A DNA stretch of 14,722 bases from Candidatus Cloacimonadota bacterium (lineage in GTDB: Bacteria; Cloacimonadota; Cloacimonadia; Cloacimonadales; Cloacimonadaceae): NCBI GenBank assembly GCA_027318525.1, contig DAHVPA010000023.1, forward strand, positions 1 to 14,722, in the 5' to 3' direction. Every line of letters begins with the position of its first letter. Within the stretch, counting starts at the first letter, position 1. The notes under the pieces are model-generated. The model did no database searches. It saw only the letters and a list, made by a program, of their open reading frames with translations, and was not told the DNA's origin. Positions 1 through 6,968 of the stretch are shown here, piece after piece. The position numbers and the translations under genes were made by a program.

Positions 1-2385
1 GGAACCGACAACCCTCCCACCAACCTGGTGAACGGAACTCTGCAGACTGCTACAACCTACAACGCAGGCAACCTGAGTATGAACCAGCAGTACTACTGGA
101 AAATAATCCCTGTGATAGATACTTTGGAAGCTTTAAACTGCCCCATTTGGACATTCACAACCCGGGGCGAAATCAATCCCGAACCTGCCACCAATCCTGT
201 TCCGGCTGATGGAACAACGGTTTATATGGATACCTTCCCTGCCAGCCAGACGATTTCCTGGTCTGCTCCAGCCACGGGACAGGTTCCCACTGGCTATAAA
301 CTGTATTGGAACGGCAGCACAACGGCAGAAGACTTGGGCAATGTGCTCACAGTCAGCAAATCCATTCCCACGACTGGAACCTATACCTGGAAGATTGTTC
401 CTTATTATGTTGACCCGGGAACCAGGACTGTTCGCTCCGGAAGTCCGCTTACAACCCGTATCAGCAATCCAAGCAACGGACGCGGTGATGCGGTAAACTG
501 TCCCACATGGACGTTTACAGCTGCTCAGGCTGCTTTTTATAATGTCAATATAACCTCAACCCCTGCTGATGCAGACATTTATGTAGATGGTACTGATTCC
601 GGATTCAACACACCACACACATTCAACCTGATTCAAGGTTCCAGTGCTGTCTATGCAGTTCAGAAGGCTGGTTATACCTTTGCGCCGGAGACATATCAGC
701 TAACCAATCTTCAGGCGGATGCCAATATCAGTTTTACGGGCACAATTTTGACATATACAGTGGATATCTCCTCTGCTCCGGCAGATGCCGATATCTATAT
801 TGATGGAGTTGATAGCGGCTTTAATACTCCTCACCAATTTATTATGAATTATGGAACCAGTGCAGTCTATACTGTGCAGAAAACAGGTTATACTTTTTCA
901 CCGGAAAACTTCACTGTGACAGCTATTGCCACCAATGCCAGCCAGAACTTTGTTGGTACCTTACTTACTTACACGGTGGATATCACCTCCATGCCCACAG
1001 ACGTAGATATATATGTGGATGGGGTTGATTCTGGGTTCAATACTCCGCATCAATTCATTATGAACTACGGTGCCAGTGCTGTCTATACTGTTCAATTGAC
1101 AGGTTTTTCCTTCACTCCTGCCAGCTTTACCGTCACAAATATAACAGCCAATACCAGCCAGAATTTCAACGGCTCTGTCTTGACTTTCTCTGTTGATATT
1201 ACGTCAACCCCGACCGATGCCGATATCTATATTAACGGATCCGACACCGGTTTCAATACACCACATCAGTTCAGCATGGATTATGGCTCCAATGCTACCT
1301 ACGCTGTGCAGAAAGCTGGTTATACATTTACTCCTGCAACTTTCCCGGTTACCAATATAACAGCCAATACCAGTCAGGAGTTTACTGGCACGCTGCTTAC
1401 ATACACGGTTGATATTACCTCAGTTCCCATTGATGCAGACATCTTTGTAGATGGCGTGGATAGCGGTTTCAACACCCCGCACCAGTTTGTCCTGAACTAT
1501 GGCAGCAGTGCCGTATATTCTGTGCAGATGACGGGTTATTCCTTCAGTCCTGCCACCTATGCTGTGACCAATATCACAGCTAATACCAGTCAGAACTTTA
1601 CGGGAACCTTATTGACCTTTACGGTTGATATCACTGCTTCTCTGCCGGGAGTCAGCATCTATGTGGATGGTGTGGACAGCGGTTTTGACGCTCCCCATCA
1701 GTTTATCATGAACTACGGAACCAGCGCTGTATATTCTCCGCTGTTAGCAGGATACATCTTTGCTCCGCCCAGTTTCACTGTAACTAATATAACAGCTAAC
1801 GCATCCCAGCACTTTACCGGTGACTGGATGACTGTATCCGTTACCCCGGACTCTTCTGAAGTCTCACATGAAGCCGGCTCGGTAACTTTGGTAATCGACA
1901 GCAATGCCGACTGGACTGTATCGGAAGACGTCTCCTGGCTTAGTGTTGCTCCGATGACAGGAAACAACATTGGCTCCATTACGGTAACATATGAAGCCAA
2001 TACTCTGACCACTGCCCGCACCGGACATTTCACAGTAACCTGCGGACTGGTGACGGTTACCGTTGCAATTCACCAGCTTGGAGTAGTCAGCAATCAGGAT
2101 GAGATAGAAGTGCTTGTTTCCAACGTTCTTGCCTATCCCAATCCCTTCCATGCATCGACCAACTTCAAAGTTGATGTCAAAGCAGGTTCAGAAGGCGTGC
2201 TGGATATCTATTCGATTAAAGGACAGCATGTTAAAACAATGGGGACTTTCTCCAAGGGTAGCCATGTTGTGAACTGGAACGGTCGTGATGATAACGGAAA
2301 GATGTGTTCCAGCGGATTCTATTTCGCCAGATACAGAAGCCAGGAATTTACCAAAACGGTTAAGCTGCTGATGCTGCAGAACTAA
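1..2385 (+). CDS. Large secreted surface protein, 3' part: Fn3-like modules, six PEGA-like repeats, BACON domain, sorting-type tail
   Basis: The reading frame is already open at base 1, so the gene starts before the window; 794 C-terminal residues are visible. Domains in order: the end of one fibronectin/Ig-like module (to about 165) and a second complete one (about 178-525), both closing with NCP-x-WTFT; six 72-residue repeats (535-1830); a BACON domain (1831-2082, with ADWTVS and SWLSV motifs); and a C-terminal FlgD-like module (2128-2382) starting AYPNPF and ending in GFYFARY followed by a short strand. This tail resembles the type A sorting domains of the type IX secretion system (T9SS) in the Bacteroidetes/FCB group. 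BACON domains are often found in carbohydrate-associated proteins. I infer an exported, cell-surface or adhesin-like protein; no catalytic domain is visible, but the N-terminus is missing. A strong terminator follows, and the next gene is convergent. Confidence 0.88.
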   Translation, partial: GTDNPPTNLVNGTLQTATTYNAGNLSMNQQYYWKIIPVIDTLEALNCPIWTFTTRGEINPEPATNPVPADGTTVYMDTFPASQTISWSAPATGQVPTGYKLYWNGSTTAEDLGNVLTVSKSIPTTGTYTWKIVPYYVDPGTRTVRSGSPLTTRISNPSNGRGDAVNCPTWTFTAAQAAFYNVNITSTPADADIYVDGTDSGFNTPHTFNLIQGSSAVYAVQKAGYTFAPETYQLTNLQADANISFTGTILTYTVDISSAPADADIYIDGVDSGFNTPHQFIMNYGTSAVYTVQKTGYTFSPENFTVTAIATNASQNFVGTLLTYTVDITSMPTDVDIYVDGVDSGFNTPHQFIMNYGASAVYTVQLTGFSFTPASFTVTNITANTSQNFNGSVLTFSVDITSTPTDADIYINGSDTGFNTPHQFSMDYGSNATYAVQKAGYTFTPATFPVTNITANTSQEFTGTLLTYTVDITSVPIDADIFVDGVDSGFNTPHQFVLNYGSSAVYSVQMTGYSFSPATYAVTNITANTSQNFTGTLLTFTVDITASLPGVSIYVDGVDSGFDAPHQFIMNYGTSAVYSPLLAGYIFAPPSFTVTNITANASQHFTGDWMTVSVTPDSSEVSHEAGSVTLVIDSNADWTVSEDVSWLSVAPMTGNNIGSITVTYEANTLTTARTGHFTVTCGLVTVTVAIHQLGVVSNQDEIEVLVSNVLAYPNPFHASTNFKVDVKAGSEGVLDIYSIKGQHVKTMGTFSKGSHVVNWNGRDDNGKMCSSGFYFARYRSQEFTKTVKLLMLQN
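535..1830 (+). repeat. Six tandem 216-bp (72-residue) in-frame coding repeats
   Basis: Units start at 535, 751, 967, 1183, 1399 and 1615, each exactly 216 bases with no insertion or deletion. Each unit has a PEGA-like first half (VDITSTP, then DADIYVDG-x-DSGFNTPHQF) and a second half of the type GYTFSP-x4-VTNITANTSQNFTGT. Codons differ between units even where the protein is identical, for example at GFNTPHQF, so the duplication is old and the protein sequence has been conserved. Unit 6 is the most divergent: STP is lost and FNTP has become FDAP. Confidence 0.95.
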
Positions 2386-2410
2386 GCTGCAGACAGAGAG
2401 CCATATTTCA

Positions 2411-2442
2411 GGAGTGCGGGAGCTTTTCCCGCGCTCCTTTTT
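2411..2442 (+). terminator. Rho-independent terminator of the surface protein gene
   Basis: An 11-bp stem (GGAGTGCGGGA with TCCCGCGCTCC, one G-T wobble) with a 5-base loop is followed by five Ts, 25 bases after the stop codon. The T-run lies only on the rightward side, so it mainly ends rightward transcription, although the convergent gene stops at the next base and may use the same hairpin. Confidence 0.9.
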
Positions 2443-2443
2443 G

Positions 2444-2773
2444 TTACCATTTCTTGAAAATGAAGAATACAGCCAGGATGATGAAGCAGAACCCCACCAT
2501 GTAGTTCCACTTGAATTCTTCCTTTAGGTAAAACACGGAAAACACCGCGAATACTACCAGGGTGATAACTTCCTGGATTGTTTTCAGTTGCGCCACACTG
2601 AACTGATAGCTTCCGATCCGGTTGGCGGGAACCTGAAAACAGTATTCCACAAAGGCTATACCCCAGCTAATCAGAATAACTGTAAATAGTGGAGCATGGC
2701 GATATTTGAGATGTCCATACCAAGCGAAGGTCATAAACACATTGGAGCAAACTAACAGCAGGATTGCTTTCAT
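2444..2773 (-). CDS. DMT-superfamily small membrane protein (DUF486 family)
   Basis: The 109-residue protein has four predicted membrane helices (about residues 2-20, 28-46, 64-83 and 90-107). It carries the conserved DUF486 signature: CSNVFMTFAWYGHLK near the N-terminus, SWGIAFVEYCFQVPANRIG in the middle, and QEVITLVVFAVFS before FYLKE. The length is normal for this family, which is related to the small half-size drug/metabolite transporters and probably works as a dimer; its substrate is unknown. It lies 51 bases downstream of the HAD phosphatase gene on the same strand and is probably the last gene of that unit. A GGTGTGG stretch precedes the ATG, but the Shine-Dalgarno site is weak. Confidence 0.85.
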   Translation of the reverse strand: MKAILLLVCSNVFMTFAWYGHLKYRHAPLFTVILISWGIAFVEYCFQVPANRIGSYQFSVAQLKTIQEVITLVVFAVFSVFYLKEEFKWNYMVGFCFIILAVFFIFKKW

Positions 2774-2824
2774 AACAAAACCACACCTTTATGCATTCTG
2801 ATATTTATAAATCTTGATAAGTTG

Positions 2825-3682
2825 TTAAAATCCCGATAGCCAGGCATCCACAGCTTCGGAAAACCCATGCTCGTTATAATCTGACACGACTTGAAACTGA
2901 CTTCTCAGTTCAGCGGGAGAATTGGATGTTACATATGCATGTCTGGTCAGATGCAGCATATCCTCATCGTTGTAATCGTTTCCCGCCACCATCAGACAAT
3001 CAGTCTGCACCCCAAGTGTTTCCCGCAGAAAGGTTACGGCGCTGCCTTTGGACACATCTGGAGCAAAAATCTCCAGCCAGAGACTCTGATGGTCAAGCGG
3101 TGAAGTTGTCCTGACAACATGAAGGGGTTTCAGCAAGTCGGTAAGCAGGGGACACAGATACTCAGCTCCTGCTTCTGCTATGGCAAGAAACTGAGTTCCT
3201 TCCTGCCAGGGCAGATTTTTGCCGTTCAGCAACGGCACACAATATTCTTCGTAGTATGATATTCTGCGTTCGAAATCAGGTAACCCAGCGCTTCTGACTG
3301 CTACAAACCTGTGGTTTTCGGGAATGGGTGCATGAAACATAAAGTCCAGTTTCAGCTTCTCCAGTTGCTTAAAAGTGTGCTCAATGTAGGACTGCTCAAT
3401 CAGACGGCTCAGGATGATTGTTTTGGTATGCCAGTTGATGATTCCTGCGCCGGTGGAAAAGATTATATAGTCAAAGGGAGCGGTCTCAGCAATGACCTTT
3501 CTGACTGCGAATAGGGACCTGCCTGTGGCTGCCACACGGCAGATTCCCCGTTCTCCCAACTTATGTAACGCCAGCAGATTTGGTTCTGAAATCTGATGCT
3601 CGGCATTGAGCAGGGTCTCGTCCAAATCTGTCACACACATGTGTGAGTATTTGGGGATATGGATAAAATCTGCTCCAGTCAT
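2825..3682 (-). CDS. HAD-superfamily phosphatase (Cof/IIB type)
   Basis: The 285-residue protein has all four HAD motifs: DLDET (19-23, with nucleophile Asp19 and acid/base Asp21), Thr53 in AATGR, Lys212 in SKGSA, and GNDYND (234-239) for Mg2+ binding. A cap of about 110-120 residues lies between motifs II and III, as in the Cof-type IIB class. Members remove phosphate from sugar phosphates, nucleotides or cofactors such as pyridoxal phosphate; the substrate cannot be read from sequence. Its ATG overlaps the stop of the upstream pyridoxal kinase gene (ATGA), which implies translational coupling. No clear Shine-Dalgarno site lies before it, which fits coupling. A later ATG at residue 15 is possible but has no better ribosome site. 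Confidence 0.88.
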   Translation of the reverse strand: MTGADFIHIPKYSHMCVTDLDETLLNAEHQISEPNLLALHKLGERGICRVAATGRSLFAVRKVIAETAPFDYIIFSTGAGIINWHTKTIILSRLIEQSYIEHTFKQLEKLKLDFMFHAPIPENHRFVAVRSAGLPDFERRISYYEEYCVPLLNGKNLPWQEGTQFLAIAEAGAEYLCPLLTDLLKPLHVVRTTSPLDHQSLWLEIFAPDVSKGSAVTFLRETLGVQTDCLMVAGNDYNDEDMLHLTRHAYVTSNSPAELRSQFQVVSDYNEHGFSEAVDAWLSGF

Positions 3683-4563
3683 TGCATCTTTTGGTCAGGA
3701 TGCAGTAAGTTCAGAGCAAGTTCGAGGCAGATTCCTTCGCGCTGTGGAAGGGCTTGCTTCATTGTCAGTTCCATAGCTTTGCTAACGAATTTTACAGCAT
3801 CATCAATCGCAGAAAACAGGGATTTCCCACCCAGCATCAAGCCACAGAGCACACTGGTAAAGATATCGCCGGTGCCCGGATAATTTACCGGCAAATAGTC
3901 ACAAGTGGCGCGATAGGATTGACCGGATGTCCTGTCAAAGGCATAAACTGAAGTTTTGTCAGGCAGGTCGGGTGTCTTGACATTGGTAATTACCACATAT
4001 TGGGGACCCAGTCCGGACAGAGCATAGCAGAATTGTTCCACCTGTCCGGCAGTGAAGGTATCCGCATAATTTTCCCCAAGCAGCAGCACTGCTTCGGTCA
4101 GATTGGGAGTAATCAGGTCTGCCTGAGTAATAAGCCGGCGCATACTATCCACAATCAAGGGGCTGAAACAGGGATAGAGGCTGCCATCATCCGCCATTAC
4201 AGGATCCACGACAACCAGTGAACTATCTTTAACAAACATCCCGATAGCCGCAAGGACAGTCTCAACCTGTTGCTCTGAACTGAGAAAACCGCTGTATATG
4301 GCATCAAATCTTAACCCGAGGCTTTGCCAGTGCAGCAGGAATTCTTGCAGTCTGTCATTCAAATCCACCAGCTTAAATCCTTCCCATTCGGTATTGGATG
4401 ACAATACTGCAGTGGGCAGAGCGGTGACTCCGATTCCGAGCGTGTTCAAAATGGGAATCACAGCCATCAGCGATGTATGACTATATCCTGCCAGATCATT
4501 GATGGCAAGCACTTTGGGGTTATGTGCAGGAGTGTTTTGCCCGGGCTTGATTGCATCTGACAT
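3679..4563 (-). CDS. pdxY: Pyridoxal/pyridoxamine kinase (PdxY/PdxK-like)
   Basis: The 294-residue protein belongs to the ribokinase-fold vitamin B6 kinases, which phosphorylate pyridoxal, pyridoxine or pyridoxamine with ATP to feed the cytoplasmic PLP pool. Visible motifs: INDLAGYSHTSL (21-32), LPTAVLSSNTE (49-59), VVDPVMADDG (118-127), ITPNLTEA (151-158) and the nucleotide/anion-hole motif YPGTGDIF (228-235), with Asp233 as probable catalytic base. The length is typical. The choice between PdxY and a pyridoxamine-kinase-like paralogue is not settled by sequence. An AAAGGAA stretch lies about 12 bases before the ATG. It is the first gene of a leftward unit with the HAD phosphatase and DUF486 genes. 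Confidence 0.85.
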   Translation of the reverse strand: MSDAIKPGQNTPAHNPKVLAINDLAGYSHTSLMAVIPILNTLGIGVTALPTAVLSSNTEWEGFKLVDLNDRLQEFLLHWQSLGLRFDAIYSGFLSSEQQVETVLAAIGMFVKDSSLVVVDPVMADDGSLYPCFSPLIVDSMRRLITQADLITPNLTEAVLLLGENYADTFTAGQVEQFCYALSGLGPQYVVITNVKTPDLPDKTSVYAFDRTSGQSYRATCDYLPVNYPGTGDIFTSVLCGLMLGGKSLFSAIDDAVKFVSKAMELTMKQALPQREGICLELALNLLHPDQKMQ

Positions 4564-4638
4564 ATCTGTGTGTGTTCCTTTTATCTTTATAAACTATCTG
4601 TCCAATGTCGGTTATTGGCTGCTGAAATCTGATTTAAC

Positions 4639-4666
4639 CTTATGCAGTGTAAGGCTTGGCTGTCAA
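4639..4666 (-). promoter_or_regulatory. Predicted promoter of the pyridoxal kinase operon
   Basis: On the minus strand a perfect -35 TTGACA (4666-4661) is followed after 16 bases by CATAAG (4644-4639), a 4/6 match to TATAAT. The predicted leader to the start codon is about 70 bases. This is inferred from sequence only. Confidence 0.45.
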
Positions 4667-4713
4667 GGAAAACAGCTCGTTCTGCCAACCGGAGCTCAGC
4701 TTTTGGTTAATTG

Positions 4714-4769
4714 CTGCGAGGGGTCATCGAGGGGTCATCGAGGGCTAACCCCACGCTGACCCCTCGCAG
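4714..4769. repeat. 13-bp perfect inverted repeat containing tandem 11-bp units
   Basis: CTGCGAGGGGTCA (4714-4726) is exactly complementary to TGACCCCTCGCAG (4757-4769). Within it are three tandem 11-base units (starting 4716, 4727 and 4738) of the form (G/T)CGAGGGGTCA, the third diverged. The right arm could therefore pair with either the first or the second unit. There is no T-run on either side, so it is not a standard terminator. It sits between two divergent promoters, just upstream of the histidine kinase promoter. Confidence 0.9.
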
Positions 4770-4790
4770 TGAAAGAGGAGGATAAAATCC

Positions 4791-4820
4791 TTGACATCTG
4801 GTTTATGGCTGAAATTGAAT
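4791..4820 (+). promoter_or_regulatory. Predicted promoter of the cyclic-nucleotide histidine kinase gene
   Basis: A perfect TTGACA (4791-4796) is followed after 18 bases by TTGAAT (4815-4820), a 4/6 match to TATAAT. It leaves a leader of about 80 bases that contains a small hairpin (GGCAGA/TCTGCC, 4846-4861) and two copies of GCCGGATAA (4859 and 4888). Confidence 0.45.
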
Positions 4821-4909
4821 GAAACAAAATGCCCTTTTGCTATTTGGCAGACAAATCTGCCGGATAAAATATGAAGGGTTTTATCACGCCGGATAAGGAA
4901 GGAGTCAGG

Positions 4910-6028
4910 ATGGATAAGGAATTTTTCCAAATCTGTAAACTGTTTGAAAATGTGCGATATGAAGACGCTGCCAAGTTGTTGGAGGGTGCAAAGGTCATTT
5001 CCATTCCGGCAGGAAAATCGGTTATCTCTGAACACGCTTTGGGCGATAGCCTGTTCATTATTTTCAAAGGCAAGGTGGAAATCACCAAAGAACTTGATCC
5101 CAATGATAAGAACGTGTTTGCCCAGCTTAAAGTGATGGAAAGAGGTGACTTTTTCGGCGAAATGGCTATGATTGATGAGGAACCTCGCAGCGCCAGCGTT
5201 ATCGCCAAAGAAGATGTGGAATTGATTGTAGTGCCGCGGGAAAGGTTCTTGACGATTGCCTATTCCAATCCCAAAGTGCTGTTTAACCTGATAAAATCGC
5301 TGTCCTGGCGGTTACGTGATTCCAATCTTAAATTTGCCGAAGTGATGGAAAAGCTCATCGCCCAAAACCGTTTGATGGCGGTTGGAATGGCAGCCAGCAA
5401 GATCATCCATGACATCAAGACGCCTTTGACCATTATCGTCCTGACCGCCGAACTGATACAGAAGATGTATCCCGAAAGCAAGGAATTTTCTGAAAGCATA
5501 GTGCATCAGACCCGGCTGGTTGACCAGATGGTGCGTGAAATCCTGGATTTTGCCAAAGGAAAATCCACACCTACAAACCCGCAAAAGGTTAATCTGGAAG
5601 CCTTTTTCCAGGATATCAAGGATACCTTTGGGCAGACTCTGGTCGGCAGGGATATTGAATTTATTATAAACAATTCAGTGAAAAACGATGTTTTCTTTGA
5701 TGAGCCGAAAATCCGGAGAGTGCTGATCAACCTGATGAAAAACAGCTCGGAAGCCATGACGACCAATGGGTATATTAGGCTGGATGCTTTGCAGGAAAAC
5801 GATGAGCTGACTATAGTGGTGAGTGATAACGGACCCGGTATCCCGGAACGAATCCAAGCCAACCTGTTTAGTCCTTTTCAGTCGGAAGGCAAATCCATGG
5901 GCACAGGATTGGGGCTTGCCATCACGCAGAAACTGGTGCATGAACACGACGGCACGATTAACTACAGGGCAAATGAACCCAACGGCACCATATTTGTCAT
6001 CCGGTTGCCGCAAAGGGATATTAAATAA
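4910..6028 (+). CDS. Soluble cyclic-nucleotide-binding sensor histidine kinase
   Basis: The 372-residue protein has no membrane segment. Residues about 10-125 form a cyclic-nucleotide-binding (CRP-like) domain with an intact phosphate-binding cassette, GEMAMIDEEPRSAS (83-96), keeping Glu84 and Arg93. A HisKA-like dimerisation region follows with H-box HDIKTPLT (phospho-acceptor His167), then a HATPase_c domain with N-box INLMKNSSEA (273-282), G1 SDNGPGIPE (305-313), an F-box around 320-323 and G2 GTGLGLA (331-337). All catalytic boxes look complete. I place the start at 4910, not at the in-frame ATG at 4871, because AAGGAGT lies five bases upstream and the CNB domain follows directly. It would autophosphorylate in response to cAMP or another small ligand. 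No response regulator is in the window, so its partner is unknown. Confidence 0.88.
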   Translation: MDKEFFQICKLFENVRYEDAAKLLEGAKVISIPAGKSVISEHALGDSLFIIFKGKVEITKELDPNDKNVFAQLKVMERGDFFGEMAMIDEEPRSASVIAKEDVELIVVPRERFLTIAYSNPKVLFNLIKSLSWRLRDSNLKFAEVMEKLIAQNRLMAVGMAASKIIHDIKTPLTIIVLTAELIQKMYPESKEFSESIVHQTRLVDQMVREILDFAKGKSTPTNPQKVNLEAFFQDIKDTFGQTLVGRDIEFIINNSVKNDVFFDEPKIRRVLINLMKNSSEAMTTNGYIRLDALQENDELTIVVSDNGPGIPERIQANLFSPFQSEGKSMGTGLGLAITQKLVHEHDGTINYRANEPNGTIFVIRLPQRDIK

Positions 6029-6096
6029 ATACTTGTCAAAAAAACGGTCTGATTTTTCCTTGTCACAAATAAGAATATTCAAAGACGGAGATTAAG

Positions 6097-6285
6097 ATGA
6101 GAAAGTGCGATATATGCGGAAAGGGACCCTTGGTCGGCAATCATCGTTCACACGCCATGAACGCCACCAAACGCCGCTTTTACCCTAATCTGCATGAGAT
6201 ACATGCCGAATACAACGGTATTACAGGCAAGTATAAAGTATGCAGTTCCTGCCTCAAAACCAATAAAGTCAAAAAAGTTATCTAA
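6097..6285 (+). CDS. rpmB: 50S ribosomal protein L28
   Basis: The 62-residue protein matches bacterial L28: an N-terminal MRKCDICGKGP, NHRSHAMNATKRRFYPNL in the middle and a basic C-terminus. It keeps four cysteines, Cys4-x2-Cys7 and Cys49-x2-Cys52, so it is the zinc-binding (C+) form. L28 sits on the large subunit near the exit-site tRNA region. GGAG lies six bases before the ATG. The gene starts 68 bases after the histidine kinase gene and is followed by an intrinsic terminator. Confidence 0.95.
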   Translation: MRKCDICGKGPLVGNHRSHAMNATKRRFYPNLHEIHAEYNGITGKYKVCSSCLKTNKVKKVI

Positions 6286-6316
6286 GCAACCCAAGAATTT
6301 AACGATAATCTATTAT

Positions 6317-6340
6317 ACCGCAGCCGGTCTGCGGTTTTTT
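6317..6340 (+). terminator. Rho-independent terminator after rpmB
   Basis: A CCGCAG/CTGCGG stem, extended by an A-T pair, closes a 5-base CCGGT loop and is followed by six Ts. It lies between the convergent rpmB and recX genes. In the leftward direction the downstream sequence is only moderately T-rich (TATAATAG), so any use by recX is less certain. Confidence 0.88.
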
Positions 6341-6341
6341 A

Positions 6342-6968
6342 TTACTTACGGAAAACCAGTCCTGCGACTACATCCCTTGCGTCATCGAGATCAAATCCCT
6401 TTCTGTATAATGAAGTCAGACATTTCTCATAACAGGCTCTGGATTCGAGGTCTTTGTAGCGCAGATAGATTTTTTGAGCTTGTTCCAGAAGGGCGGATTG
6501 TTTGTCGGCAGGCTGATAAATCTCCTGCAGCAAAGGTTCCCACAATGAAGCAGGCAGCTTTTTTTCAATCAGCTTGGTTTTGATTTGCTGCGGGCTTTTC
6601 TGACGCTGGATGAGAGATTCTATCAGCAGGCGGCAATAGCGCTTGTCATTGATAAAATTGCGTTCCAGTCCTTCTCTGATGCATTTGTCTATGATGGAGG
6701 GGTGAAAGGAAAAACGTTTGAGATACAAGCGGCATTCAGCAGCCGGATGGTCTTGCCGGGCAAGCCAGTCCTGCAGCTTACCCCAGGATGCCCTGAGCAG
6801 TTCATCCTGCAGAAAAGCAGCTTCTGATTCTGTAATATCAAAACTGCCCGTGTGATAATGAAAAAGCGTCCGGAGAGCCTTTTCCGAAAGGGAGCCCCAG
6901 ACGCTATCATCTATCTTGATCAGACAGTTGCGGTCATGCTCAGTTTTCTTCCAGATTGTCAGTATCAT
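6342..6968 (-). CDS. recX: RecX family regulatory protein
   Basis: The 208-residue, helix-rich protein has the RecX core at about residues 64-150: LQDWLARQDHP, then GLERNFINDKRYCRLLIESL, then the IKTKLIEKKLP repeat. RecX binds RecA filaments and limits RecA activity. The protein is longer than E. coli RecX (166 residues) because of an extended N-terminal region. It directly follows recA, with the usual gene order. Its chosen ATG lies 29 bases inside the end of recA, implying translational coupling; no strong ribosome site is seen there, so the exact start is the weak point. Confidence 0.85.
   Translation of the reverse strand: MILTIWKKTEHDRNCLIKIDDSVWGSLSEKALRTLFHYHTGSFDITESEAAFLQDELLRASWGKLQDWLARQDHPAAECRLYLKRFSFHPSIIDKCIREGLERNFINDKRYCRLLIESLIQRQKSPQQIKTKLIEKKLPASLWEPLLQEIYQPADKQSALLEQAQKIYLRYKDLESRACYEKCLTSLYRKGFDLDDARDVVAGLVFRK

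Noticed and set aside
4819..4896. A 25-codon open frame (MKQNALLLF...) before the histidine kinase gene, ending at its ribosome site; its first 15 bases match the start of the gene at 11349.
   Set aside because: No ribosome site precedes it and its ATG overlaps the predicted -10 box, so it would hardly be transcribed. The 15-base match is probably chance.
4871..4909. In-frame upstream ATG adding 13 residues to the histidine kinase.
   Set aside because: It has no Shine-Dalgarno site, whereas the ATG at 4910 has AAGGAGT at good spacing.
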